DNA of 64,000 nucleotides from a bacterium (lineage in GTDB: Bacteria > JAMCPX01), in the NCBI GenBank assembly GCA_021792615.1, contig JAJYUJ010000014.1:1-64000 (forward strand). The letters are read 5' to 3'. Of the stretch, positions 38,425 to 48,429 are shown one piece after another (the first letter of the stretch is position 1; every line of letters starts with the position of its first letter). The notes beneath the pieces were generated by a model. The model was not told where the DNA came from. It worked only from the letters and a program-made list of their open reading frames with translations, and made no database searches. Made by a program: the position numbers and the translations under genes.

Positions 38425-41400
38425 ATGTTTTCTAAAAGACATTTGATTTTAACTCTCGCAGGATTAACCCTGTTGTTGGTTTCCACACTTCAATTCTCCG
38501 CATGTTCAAGCAGTTCAAGTTCCGGTACTTCAATAGGTCCGAACGATCCATTCACCGGTCTGGCGGTAAATCAAACCATTCGGACACCGCAGGGATCGCT
38601 CCAGAAACCGGTCGAGGTCATTCGGGATACCTGGGGTATCCCTCACATCTACGGAAGCACCATAACGGACGTTGCATTTGCCGAGGGCTATGCAGAGGCG
38701 CAGGACAGGCTGTTTGAGATGGACATGTTCAGACATGTAGCCGACGGTACCTTAACCGAATACTTCGGTCCCCAGGCATTAAATGAGGACATAACGAACA
38801 GACTGAATGGTTTTGCAACCATTTCTCAGATTGTATGGAATCAGACACCGCCGGATCTGCAGGGCATACTACGATCGTTTTGCAATGGCATTAACTTTTA
38901 TCTAAGCCAATTGGCGCAGCAGGTACAGGCCAATCCAAATGCAAAGGTACTGCCTGCGGAGTATTCAACCGCACTCATGGGAATAACCATTTCCGACATA
39001 AAGCCATTCACTCCGCAGGATATGATAGCATTCGGCAAGTTTGAATCCTACAGCCTTATCATGGAGGATGAAGGCACCAAGATCCATGCCACACATTACT
39101 TCAATGCGGCATCCACGACATACACCTCCACTTCAACAGACCCTGGTCTGGCGCATTTCTCAGGGCTTACCTACGACTTTGCGCGATCGGAGCCTGCAGA
39201 AAAGGCACCCGCTGTCCCTCTGCCGAACCAGTTTTCCTACGCAACCTCAACAACTTTTTCGTTGTTATCGTACAACGGCTTTCAGCCTATGACCGCACCG
39301 GTTTCCCAGAACAGCACGGCATTGCAGCCCTTGCAGATAAACCAGCAGTCTATCGATGGTGCGGAGAAATTTTACCAATCACTGCGGAACGGTCCTTTCG
39401 GCTTTTTGTATAAGCCCCGTGAAGCTGGTGAAATTGGCAGCAACAACTGGGTCATCAGTCCAAAACTTACAAAAGATGGATATGCGATCCTCGCAAACGA
39501 CACGCATCTTCCACTCTACAACCCGCCGATATGGTATGAAGTCCATATCAACACAGAAGCAATTGGAAAGGGAAACATCAATACCATTGGTGTGGTATTT
39601 CCCGGGGCCCCGGGTGTGATCATAGGACACAATGACTATATCGCATGGGGAGACACGGTATTCCCCTCGGATGTCATCGATGTCTATCAGGATAAGGTTG
39701 TCAATATCTCCGGCCAGGACAATGTGCAGTATGGCAGTCAGGACATACCCATTCAAACCGTGCCCATGGTCTTTCATTATGGTGGCGCGTTGGGCAGGGG
39801 ATTAGCTGCAACAACAGTTACCGTAGATACCTATTATGTAACAATACCGGGACATGGCTCAATGCCCATATGGCCGGGCAGCTACACCCCGGGTTCATCA
39901 GCAGCCATTGCATTTACTTGGACAGGTTTGATGCCATCGAACGAGTTTGAGGCATTCTATAGCATTGACCAGGCGCAAAACCTTGCCCAGTTTATCACGG
40001 CACAGAGCAACTTCAAGGTTGGGGCACAGAACTTCGTTTATGCGGATATCTATGGGAACATCTATTTAACAGACCAGAGTTCAATACCTTTACGGGGGCC
40101 GGACACGATGCTTTACACGCCAAATGCGCTGCCGAGCGGATTGCCGTTCAGCGACTTTACGAACCCTCCATATCTCATGCTGCCGGGCACGGACCCCAAT
40201 GTTTACTGGGCAGGCATGGTACCGACATCGGCAGTACCCTATGTCGAAAACCCTTCACAGGGGTACATAGCTACGGCAAATGAGGACCCGGTCGGCGTAA
40301 CCTATAATAATGAACCGCTCAATAATCCGTATTATCTTGGAGGATTTTTTGACCCGGGCTATAGGGCATGGGAGATCGATAGAGATATAGAAGCAGCAGG
40401 TAAGGGAAACATCGACCTTGCCTATGTTCAGAATGTTATCCAGGCGGATCACACGGACACCTATGCATTGCAGATACTTCCGTTCCTGCAAAAGGCATAT
40501 ACGGATCTTCAGGGCTCAATCCCTGCAAGCTCGCCGACGGCGACTGCTATGACGTATCTGAATGCATGGTCAAGCAGCAACAACACGCATCCTTATGATA
40601 CACCTACGGGTTTGTCTCCTTCAGCCACAACCGAAGACGTCGATAACAGCATTGCTACATCCATCTTCGAGGGCTTTGTGCAACGGTTGTTTTACAATAT
40701 CTTTTACGACAAGATGAAGGCAATAGGGCAGAACAGGCCTATCAACGACATGATCATCATCAATACCCTTGTGACTATGCTTCAGCACCCGAAACAATGT
40801 GCCACCTACTCGCCAACAACGCAGCAGAGCACGCTCCTCGATGCACTTGTCCCGACATCGACCGGCTATACATACACCCCAAGAAGTCTTGACCAGATTA
40901 TGATAGACAGTCTCGCTGAGGGCATAAACGATCTTTCACAGCCTTCGTACACGACAACTGGTGCACCAACGAGCTTCGGAACATCCGATATGTCTCAATG
41001 GCAGTGGGGCAAGCTCCATACCCTGACCTTCTCGGATCTTATCAGTCTGACCGGGGATCATGAATTCGATCTCGCGGACCCTGCCAATAATAACGAGGGA
41101 TATCCACGCCCCGGCAGTATGTTCTCTGTCGACCCCGGAACGTTCGGGTTTGAGATGGGTAATGACCAGACGACGCACTTTTACACGAATTATACCTACA
41201 GCTCGGGACCTGCGATACGGTTCTCCGTTGAAATGAAACCCGGTGCAATCGTAGGGTACAACGTCCTGCCCGGCGGAGAGTCCGGTGAGGGACCTGACCC
41301 GGCCAACCCGCCGAAACACTATGGGGACCAGATACCGCTGTGGATAAATAATCAGGTACACCCGCAATGGTTCTATCCGAAGGACATCATCCAGCACGTG

Positions 41401-41427
41401 GAGTCAAGGACCATTTTTGAGCCTTAA
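38425..41427 (+). CDS. Penicillin acylase (S45/Ntn hydrolase) family lipoprotein
   Basis: Lipobox LQFSACSSSS; DTWGIPHIYG; AQDRLFEMDMFR; GSNNWVISPKLTKDGYAILANDTHL (Ntn Ser region). Confidence 0.9.
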   Translation: MFSKRHLILTLAGLTLLLVSTLQFSACSSSSSSGTSIGPNDPFTGLAVNQTIRTPQGSLQKPVEVIRDTWGIPHIYGSTITDVAFAEGYAEAQDRLFEMDMFRHVADGTLTEYFGPQALNEDITNRLNGFATISQIVWNQTPPDLQGILRSFCNGINFYLSQLAQQVQANPNAKVLPAEYSTALMGITISDIKPFTPQDMIAFGKFESYSLIMEDEGTKIHATHYFNAASTTYTSTSTDPGLAHFSGLTYDFARSEPAEKAPAVPLPNQFSYATSTTFSLLSYNGFQPMTAPVSQNSTALQPLQINQQSIDGAEKFYQSLRNGPFGFLYKPREAGEIGSNNWVISPKLTKDGYAILANDTHLPLYNPPIWYEVHINTEAIGKGNINTIGVVFPGAPGVIIGHNDYIAWGDTVFPSDVIDVYQDKVVNISGQDNVQYGSQDIPIQTVPMVFHYGGALGRGLAATTVTVDTYYVTIPGHGSMPIWPGSYTPGSSAAIAFTWTGLMPSNEFEAFYSIDQAQNLAQFITAQSNFKVGAQNFVYADIYGNIYLTDQSSIPLRGPDTMLYTPNALPSGLPFSDFTNPPYLMLPGTDPNVYWAGMVPTSAVPYVENPSQGYIATANEDPVGVTYNNEPLNNPYYLGGFFDPGYRAWEIDRDIEAAGKGNIDLAYVQNVIQADHTDTYALQILPFLQKAYTDLQGSIPASSPTATAMTYLNAWSSSNNTHPYDTPTGLSPSATTEDVDNSIATSIFEGFVQRLFYNIFYDKMKAIGQNRPINDMIIINTLVTMLQHPKQCATYSPTTQQSTLLDALVPTSTGYTYTPRSLDQIMIDSLAEGINDLSQPSYTTTGAPTSFGTSDMSQWQWGKLHTLTFSDLISLTGDHEFDLADPANNNEGYPRPGSMFSVDPGTFGFEMGNDQTTHFYTNYTYSSGPAIRFSVEMKPGAIVGYNVLPGGESGEGPDPANPPKHYGDQIPLWINNQVHPQWFYPKDIIQHVESRTIFEP

Positions 41428-41459
41428 CAGTACTCCTGCGTAGAAATAGCTTATCCTGA

Positions 41460-41491
41460 GGGGGTGAGATTTACATTCACCCCCTTTTTTT
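41460..41491 (+). terminator. Rho-independent terminator
   Basis: gggggtga...ttcaccccc followed by ttttttt. Confidence 0.92.
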
Positions 41492-41604
41492 CACACCACT
41501 GCGGCACATTGCCGGGCACTTGATATTATTTTACCATACGGTATATACTGTGGAAGTGACTAAATAACCATGATACTTTCTGAAATAGAATAACAGGAAA
41601 TGAG

Positions 41605-44604
41605 ATGTCTGCCGGACATAGAAAATCGCTGCTGCAGGCGATAAAAGAAAAAAACTACAGTGTCATAAAAAATATCATGCACGAGCGGGGGCTTGATATT
41701 GCCGATGAATGGATCGATATGCTTTTTTCCGTGCAGCATACCCTCGGTAAAACAATCTCTCCCGAAAATTTCGTAACCGCACTGCTTTCTGCCCCTGACG
41801 AGAGGGAAGCACTCGAGTTCATGAACACCGCATTAACGGAAACCGGCGTTTCTTTTGATGGCTTGCTGCCCGATATCCTTCAATTGGCCGGTGCAAGCCC
41901 TCTGCTGGCAGGGTATCTTATAAAGTACCGCGGTACGCCCGCACAGACTTCCGAATCTGAAGATGACTATGGGGACATGCTCGCCCGTATCCCTTTCGAT
42001 GAAAACTTCCCTGCAAAACTCCGGCAGTTCAAAAACAAAACGATTGCCTCCATCGCACTGCTGGATGTTACGGGGAAAATAGATTTTCAGAAAACAGTTC
42101 ATTCCCTATCCGGGTTGGCAACGGCAATCTTAAAGCATACGCTGCAGTATGCTTCATCGTCCCTCGGCATGGAAATGAAAAAAGGGTTTTCTGTCATTGG
42201 CATGGGAAAACTCGGATCGGACGAATTGAACTATTCTTCGGATATAGATATTATTTATACAGCGTCGGATCTGCTGCATGAACAGCTCGGTGTACAAAAT
42301 ATCACGAGGTTTGCGGAGCATTTAACATCGGTACTTACCGCTCAGATGACGGACGGTATAGTCTACAGGGTGGATCTCGATCTGAGACCGGACGGCAAAC
42401 AGGGCATGCTGGTCCCCTCGCTTTCGAGAATGCTAACCTACTATGAGTCATGGGGCGAAACATGGGAAAGACTTGCCATGATAAAGGCGTCTCATCTCGC
42501 GGGGGATGAAGAACTAACGGACATGTTTCTTAATGAGATGCAGCCGTTTATATTCAGGAAATACCTCGATTTCTCTACCGTGGATGCATTGAAGGACATA
42601 AAACAACGGATACAGTTATCCCTCATCAAGGGAATGGAACAGACATGGGATGTAAAGCTTGGGGAGGGCGGCATCCGGGAGCTGGAGTTTTATACGCAGG
42701 TGATGCAGCTGATACGGGGCGGAAAGGAAAGGGATTTACGGGTGCGATCGACGGTTACCGCCATAGAACGGTTGTCGCAGTTCGATATGCTCAAGAAGGA
42801 CGATGCTCAGAAGCTGACGCAGTCCTATCTGCTCTTGAGGACTCTGGAACATAGAATTCAGCAATACCAGATGCTGCAGAACCATAAAATGCCGCAGGAT
42901 AAAAAAGACGAACGGAGGGTATTGCGGGGCATGTTAACACCGGAAGAGCGATTGTCGGCAGATGCTTACAGCATGGCTTCTGCAAGACTTTCCGGGACAA
43001 GGGACCTTGTACACGATTATTTCCAGCAGTTGTTTTATGAGCAGGAAAAAATCATTGAAACCCAGAGACCGGATGATATCGTCCGCTTGTTCCTTCCCGG
43101 CACACCTGAGAAGGATATCCGGCAGAAACTGCAAAAAATGGGGTTCCGGGATATCGACAGGATTATTGAGTATATACAGATCCTGAGGGAAGGTGTTCCG
43201 GGCACACGGTACAGTGAAAAGACAAAACGCATCTTCACGTGGCTTTCTCCGGTATTTTTAAAGGGTGCCTCGGAAACCGTCGATCCGGATGCATCCATCG
43301 AGCACCTTGTGGAGTTTATGAAGAAGATCGGAGCACGGGGTATATTCTTTTCATTGCTGAAGGAAAATCCAAAAACCATGTCGACCCTGATACAATTTTT
43401 CAGTATGTCGGATTATCTGTCGCACCTGCTTATAAACTACCCGGAATATCTGGACTCTCTTGTTCTTGCCCGGTATGTTTCTCTCGAACGCAGCTATGAG
43501 GACATGCATCATGAGCTGTATGAGGCATACCATCAGTTAAAAGATTACGAAGATAAGTTAAGGCTTATCAGGGAATTCAAGTTCAAAGAAACATTACGTA
43601 TCGGTATCAACGACATAAACGATAATCTCAATATCGTTGAGGTTTCCGAACAACTCAGCATGCTTGCGGATGTTATCATAGACATAACATTGAAATTTGT
43701 CATGGAAGAACTCGAGTCTGTCTACGGCAAGATACCGGACATGGAGGAAAACGGCATCGTGGTACTCGGCATGGGCAAGCTCGGGAGCAGGGAACTGAAT
43801 TACAACTCCGATCTTGACCTTGTTTTTGTATACGGGAGCGATAAACAAACCACAAAACAGGTGTCACCCCAGGAATATTTTTCCAAGGTGGTGCAGCGTT
43901 TTATTACGGCGATCAGTATATCCACGGAGATTGGTCACGCTTATACCATAGACACAAGGCTCCGGCCATCCGGCAATCTTGGTCCTCTCGTTGCCAGCAT
44001 GGATTCGTTTATCCAGTACCACAAAGAAAGTTCGATGATGTGGGAAAAACAGGCCTTACTCAAGGCAAGAGGCATAACAGGCCCTCAGCAGATTCTCAAT
44101 AAAATATTTTCCGCGATGCCGGAAATCATGTCTTCGGTCGCAAAGGACGAAAGCCTCAGATTGCAAATACACGACATGCGCATGCGGCTGGAAAAGAGTA
44201 TCCAGAACGATGCATCCAGTTTTAATTTTAAAAAGGGCACCGGCGGTCTCATGGACATAGAGTTCATCGTCCAGTATCTTGAATTGACCTACGGCAGCGA
44301 GGATGCGGCTATCTATGAACGGAACACCTTCCTTGCATTGGAAGTCCTCATGGAAAAAGGATATATAAGCAAAAAGGATATGGATAAGTTAAAAGACGGA
44401 TATATGTTTTTGAGAAAGCTGGAAAACAGGATGCGGATTGATAAAGACTTCTCCGTGGAGAAGATCCCGAAAAACGAGAAAGAACTCGAGCCGATAGCCA
44501 TGCGCATGGGGTTTAAAGGCAAGTCGTGCGGGAAAGACTTCCTGAGCGCCTTAATGGATAAAACATCCGGAATACGGCGGATATACAACACCTACCTGTA
44601 TTAA
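41605..44604 (+). CDS. glnE: Bifunctional glutamine-synthetase adenylyltransferase/deadenylase
   Basis: Two nucleotidyltransferase cores (GMGKLGSDELNYSSDIDIIY; GMGKLGSRELNYNSDLDLVFVY); GEGGIRELEFYTQVMQLIRGG; 999 aa. Confidence 0.95.
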   Translation: MSAGHRKSLLQAIKEKNYSVIKNIMHERGLDIADEWIDMLFSVQHTLGKTISPENFVTALLSAPDEREALEFMNTALTETGVSFDGLLPDILQLAGASPLLAGYLIKYRGTPAQTSESEDDYGDMLARIPFDENFPAKLRQFKNKTIASIALLDVTGKIDFQKTVHSLSGLATAILKHTLQYASSSLGMEMKKGFSVIGMGKLGSDELNYSSDIDIIYTASDLLHEQLGVQNITRFAEHLTSVLTAQMTDGIVYRVDLDLRPDGKQGMLVPSLSRMLTYYESWGETWERLAMIKASHLAGDEELTDMFLNEMQPFIFRKYLDFSTVDALKDIKQRIQLSLIKGMEQTWDVKLGEGGIRELEFYTQVMQLIRGGKERDLRVRSTVTAIERLSQFDMLKKDDAQKLTQSYLLLRTLEHRIQQYQMLQNHKMPQDKKDERRVLRGMLTPEERLSADAYSMASARLSGTRDLVHDYFQQLFYEQEKIIETQRPDDIVRLFLPGTPEKDIRQKLQKMGFRDIDRIIEYIQILREGVPGTRYSEKTKRIFTWLSPVFLKGASETVDPDASIEHLVEFMKKIGARGIFFSLLKENPKTMSTLIQFFSMSDYLSHLLINYPEYLDSLVLARYVSLERSYEDMHHELYEAYHQLKDYEDKLRLIREFKFKETLRIGINDINDNLNIVEVSEQLSMLADVIIDITLKFVMEELESVYGKIPDMEENGIVVLGMGKLGSRELNYNSDLDLVFVYGSDKQTTKQVSPQEYFSKVVQRFITAISISTEIGHAYTIDTRLRPSGNLGPLVASMDSFIQYHKESSMMWEKQALLKARGITGPQQILNKIFSAMPEIMSSVAKDESLRLQIHDMRMRLEKSIQNDASSFNFKKGTGGLMDIEFIVQYLELTYGSEDAAIYERNTFLALEVLMEKGYISKKDMDKLKDGYMFLRKLENRMRIDKDFSVEKIPKNEKELEPIAMRMGFKGKSCGKDFLSALMDKTSGIRRIYNTYLY

Positions 44605-44619
44605 TCCATACGTAAGTGC

Positions 44620-44649
44620 TTGACTTTTATTTATACAGTTATATATAAA
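44620..44649 (+). promoter_or_regulatory. Putative sigma-70-type promoter for rplM-rpsI
   Basis: TTGACT - 18 nt - TATAAA upstream of rplM (44706). Confidence 0.55.
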
Positions 44650-44705
44650 AAGATTACTATTGTGTTTTGTCCGGTAGTAAAAATGCAAACAGATAAGGAA
44701 AAAAA

Positions 44706-45158
44706 ATGAAGAGCTTTATTGCGAAAAAAGAAGAAATTAAAAGATCGTGGAAGGTAATAGATGCCGATGGCGCTGTTCTGGGCAGGCTGGCTACCAGGAT
44801 AGCAACAATGCTCAGGGGCAGGGACAAGGCAATCTATACCCCGAATGTAGACACCGGGGATTTTATCGTTGTGATAAATGCAGCAAAGGTAAAACTAACC
44901 GGCAATAAGTTAAAACAAAAAAACTATTATCACCACACCCTTTTCCCGGGAGGGTTAAAGAGTGAATCAGCGTCTTCGATGCTCCAGCGTCAGCCGGAAA
45001 AGGTCATTTTCCATGCGGTAAAAGGCATGCTCCCGAAAAACAAGCTTGCTGATAAAATTTTGACGAAACTCAAGGTATACCCCGGAGCTGAACATCCGCA
45101 CGCGGCACAACTGAATTCTGAAAACAAAAAAGGTAAAGCGGAGGTAACCAATGGCTGA
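44706..45158 (+). CDS. rplM: 50S ribosomal protein L13
   Basis: [45 protein letters not shown]. Confidence 0.98.
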   Translation: MKSFIAKKEEIKRSWKVIDADGAVLGRLATRIATMLRGRDKAIYTPNVDTGDFIVVINAAKVKLTGNKLKQKNYYHHTLFPGGLKSESASSMLQRQPEKVIFHAVKGMLPKNKLADKILTKLKVYPGAEHPHAAQLNSENKKGKAEVTNG

Positions 45159-45543
45159 ACTTCTTTTTCACGGCGTAGGCAAAAGAAAAACATCAACAGC
45201 ACGGGTATGGCTTAAGCCCGGAAGCGGCGAGATATCCATAAATAAAAAAGCGTTTGATATATACTTTCCTATTCTCACGGTACGGGAAACCATCATACGG
45301 CCTTTCAAGCTGACCAACACGCAGGGTAAATTTGACGTCGTTGCCAACATTATCGGCGGAGGCTGGTCATCCCAGGCCCAGGCCTTTGCGCACGGTATTA
45401 CGAAAGCCCTCATCGCGTTTAACGGGGACCTCCGAGCGGAACTCAAAAAAGCTGGTTTGATAACACGCGACCCGCGTATGAAAGAACGGAAGAAATACGG
45501 CAGGAAGGCTGCACGAAAGAGATTCCAGTATTCAAAGAGATAA
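45151..45543 (+). CDS. rpsI: 30S ribosomal protein S9
   Basis: [19 protein letters not shown]...; C-terminus [16 protein letters not shown]. Confidence 0.98.
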   Translation: MAELLFHGVGKRKTSTARVWLKPGSGEISINKKAFDIYFPILTVRETIIRPFKLTNTQGKFDVVANIIGGGWSSQAQAFAHGITKALIAFNGDLRAELKKAGLITRDPRMKERKKYGRKAARKRFQYSKR

Positions 45544-45547
45544 TCGC

Positions 45548-46585
45548 ATGAAGCGGGTAGCCGTATTAGGCGCAACGGGTTACTCCGGGATAGAACTATT
45601 AAGGCTCTTGAGTCTTCATAAGCACGTAACGGTTGTTGCAGCAAGTGCCGATAAAAATGCGGGGCTTCCTCTGGATAACGTTATACCGTCCTTAAAAGGA
45701 TTTTATAATCTGACATGCCAGAAGATTGAGCAGTTATATGATATGGACTTTGACGTCGTTTTTCTTGCCCTCCCGCATGAACAATCAGCTTCTGTTTGCG
45801 GGAAGTTTTTGAAGAACAACAACACGGTAATCGATATCAGCGCCGCCTTCCGGTTAAAGGATACCGGACTTTTCAAAAAATGGTACGGCATTGAGACCAC
45901 ACCGGAACTCGCAAAATCGTCGGTTTACGGCCTTCCTGAAATAAAGCGAAAAGAGATTAAAAACGCACGTCTTATTGCAAACCCGGGATGTTATCCAACG
46001 GGGGCGATCATCCCTCTGGCACCCTTTCTCAAGAAAGGCATTATAAAGAACAAGGGGATTATTGTAGATGCAAAAAGCGGGGTTACCGGCGCCGGAAGAT
46101 CTCCTTCACAGGAACTGCATTTTTCTGAAGTAAGCGACGGATTCAGGGCATATAAGCCTGCATCGCACCGTCATATACCTGAAATAGAACAAGAACTGTC
46201 GGAGATTTCCGCCGGAACAAGCATAACGTTCGTACCCCATCTTGTCCCGATAAACAGGGGGATCTTTACGACAATCTATGCGGTTGCCGGCGAAGATAAA
46301 AAAATCTCCGTCCAGGACCTTGAAGAGGTGCTCCTGGAAGCCTACAAAGATGAACCCTTTGTCAGGATCATACGATCACCGGGACTTCCAAATGTGAACG
46401 CGGTAAGGGGATCGAACTATATCGACATAGCGGTACGTTTTGAGGAAAGAAATGCAACCATCGTACTTTTTTCTGCACTGGATAATCTTGTAAAGGGGGC
46501 CTCCGGGCAGGCTATACAGAACATGAACCTTTCACTCGGCTTTGACGAAACGACGGGACTTGCTCTTCCGGCTGTATTCCCCTAA
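45548..46585 (+). CDS. argC: N-acetyl-gamma-glutamyl-phosphate reductase
   Basis: VAVLGATGYSGIELLRLL; IANPGCYPTGAIIPLAP; KSGVTGAGR. Confidence 0.97.
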   Translation: MKRVAVLGATGYSGIELLRLLSLHKHVTVVAASADKNAGLPLDNVIPSLKGFYNLTCQKIEQLYDMDFDVVFLALPHEQSASVCGKFLKNNNTVIDISAAFRLKDTGLFKKWYGIETTPELAKSSVYGLPEIKRKEIKNARLIANPGCYPTGAIIPLAPFLKKGIIKNKGIIVDAKSGVTGAGRSPSQELHFSEVSDGFRAYKPASHRHIPEIEQELSEISAGTSITFVPHLVPINRGIFTTIYAVAGEDKKISVQDLEEVLLEAYKDEPFVRIIRSPGLPNVNAVRGSNYIDIAVRFEERNATIVLFSALDNLVKGASGQAIQNMNLSLGFDETTGLALPAVFP

Positions 46586-46587
46586 TC

Positions 46588-47202
46588 TTATTCTATATCG
46601 CTTTCTTCTTCGTTGTTCCCTGCAGTGAATATGTCTTTTTCACTCTCGAGGGACTGCTTTAACGCTTCTTCTTTCTCTACATTGGAAACACAATCTATGC
46701 ACAGTTTTGCAAACGGCAATATCTTCAGCCGTGCAACAGGTATCTCCTCACCGCATTCTTCGCATATACCATACGTGTTGTTTTCTATCTTTGCCAGTGC
46801 TTCATCTATCTGCTTTAACTTTTTTGTGTCCATGGTCGTAAGCAGATATTCATATTCCCTGTTCCTGTCTGCAGCTATGGCGTCGAGGTCCTCTATTTCC
46901 ACGTTTTTTTCTTCTTCGAGCGTAGTTTTCTTCTTGGAAAGCTCGTTGATGATGTCCATCCTCATTTTTTGAAGCATCTTCTTTATTTGCTCATACTCAA
47001 TACGCGTTTTCTTCTGCGTGCTTTTTACAGTAGCCGCCTTTTTCGTCTTTACGACTTTCCGGGGTTCAGCCTGCTTCATGGCCCTGGAACCGGTTGCCAC
47101 GGTACCCTTTTTTACTTTGCCTTTCTTTTTTAAAGAAACCTTTTGTTTTTTAACCGGTCCGGTCTTTTTAATTTTTTTGTTTTTCTTTTTTGGGGCTGCC
47201 AT
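46588..47202 (-). CDS. DksA/TraR-type C4 zinc-finger protein with Lys-rich N-terminal tail
   Basis: Start re-assigned to MAAPKKKNKK (SD AAGGAGCT); coiled coil then YGICEECGEEIPVARLKILPFAKLCIDC. Confidence 0.88.
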   Translation of the reverse strand: MAAPKKKNKKIKKTGPVKKQKVSLKKKGKVKKGTVATGSRAMKQAEPRKVVKTKKAATVKSTQKKTRIEYEQIKKMLQKMRMDIINELSKKKTTLEEEKNVEIEDLDAIAADRNREYEYLLTTMDTKKLKQIDEALAKIENNTYGICEECGEEIPVARLKILPFAKLCIDCVSNVEKEEALKQSLESEKDIFTAGNNEEESDIE

Positions 47203-47367
47203 ATGAGCTCCTTTTTTCTTTAGTAATACTTTTATCAAATCGAGCATAAAGCTTCTTTCATGTAAAACCATCCTTGTAACGGCACCTGACCGCAAGTAAC
47301 AATAGTAATACCTGTTTTATCAAAAACAAGCGGTCATGGAGTGCATTATTTTTTGCCCTTGTGTTAC

Positions 47368-48417
47368 TTATTGGCCATGGCACACAATACAGACTTTGTC
47401 TTTGTTCATGTTGAGACTTGACCGGAAATCGGCAGGGTGCGGATTTCCGCCGATACCGCCCACCTTGTGGCACTGAATACATACGGAATCAGTACCTCCG
47501 CTGTGACACGCTGCACAGGTATTAATATTTTGCCGTGCCAGCCGCCCGTGGAATTGCGGCGATGCTGTATTGAACAAGAAGTCTGTTCCGGCCGGATGCG
47601 GCGATGCGGTATTTGATGAAGTATCTGCGGCGACCCCGTTTCTTATGTGGCATTCACGGCAATTCGAGGCAGAGTGACACCGGTAACACGACATGGGGTC
47701 CTGCTGCGCATCTATGGAGTGCACCGCAAGCCAATCCCCCCGGTGTATCAGCGGCTGCTGGGGCGCCTCGGGGTAACGGATTGCAGGGAGTATCTTTGCG
47801 TTGGTATTATGACAGTTGTCGCAGAACGATAGCTGGTGACACTGCTCGCATGACTGCAAATCGGTCCTTGCGAGTTCGCCGTGGTTTTGTTTAAACCCTG
47901 CATTGTGCGTGAATTTGGACAGCCTCTCGATGGGAATTGAGCTGAGCGACGTGTGGCATTTGGAGCATTGCAGCGTATCATAATCTTTCTGGTGGCACGA
48001 CAGGCATACCTGCATGGTCGGAAGATTCCCGGGTGTTGGCGTTGTTTCGAACGGTATCCTTGTATGACAATAGGTGCAATCATTCTTAACCTTCGGCAGG
48101 TGCGCCTTATGAGAAAATACGATATCTCTTTTTTCTATGGGAAACGGCACAGCCTTATCGGGGTTCGTGTGGCACATGCTGCATTTGTTTTGTGCATCGC
48201 TGTGACACTGGAAACACACATCCATTTTTGGTATATAGCTGCCCGCTACGGTCGTCGTCGTATTAATGCCGGCATGACAGGTAAGGCAGTCGATACCGCT
48301 GTCGGTAACATGCAATTTATGGGAAAAAATCAATCTGTCTTTGTTCGATGAAAGAACCTTATTGCAGGACATTGCCGAAAATATCAGTAAAAAAAGCGCG
48401 AACCCCCATCTCTTCAT
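47368..48417 (-). CDS. Multiheme c-type cytochrome lipoprotein, 13 CxxCH motifs
   Basis: 13 counted: CLTCH, CFQCH, CSMCH, CTYCH, CLSCH, CSKCH, CEQCH, CDNCH, CYRCH, CRECH, CAACH, CIQCH, CIVCH; lipobox-like FSAMSCN. Confidence 0.93.
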   Translation of the reverse strand: MKRWGFALFLLIFSAMSCNKVLSSNKDRLIFSHKLHVTDSGIDCLTCHAGINTTTTVAGSYIPKMDVCFQCHSDAQNKCSMCHTNPDKAVPFPIEKRDIVFSHKAHLPKVKNDCTYCHTRIPFETTPTPGNLPTMQVCLSCHQKDYDTLQCSKCHTSLSSIPIERLSKFTHNAGFKQNHGELARTDLQSCEQCHQLSFCDNCHNTNAKILPAIRYPEAPQQPLIHRGDWLAVHSIDAQQDPMSCYRCHSASNCRECHIRNGVAADTSSNTASPHPAGTDFLFNTASPQFHGRLARQNINTCAACHSGGTDSVCIQCHKVGGIGGNPHPADFRSSLNMNKDKVCIVCHGQ

Positions 48418-48429
48418 AATGCCTCCAGT

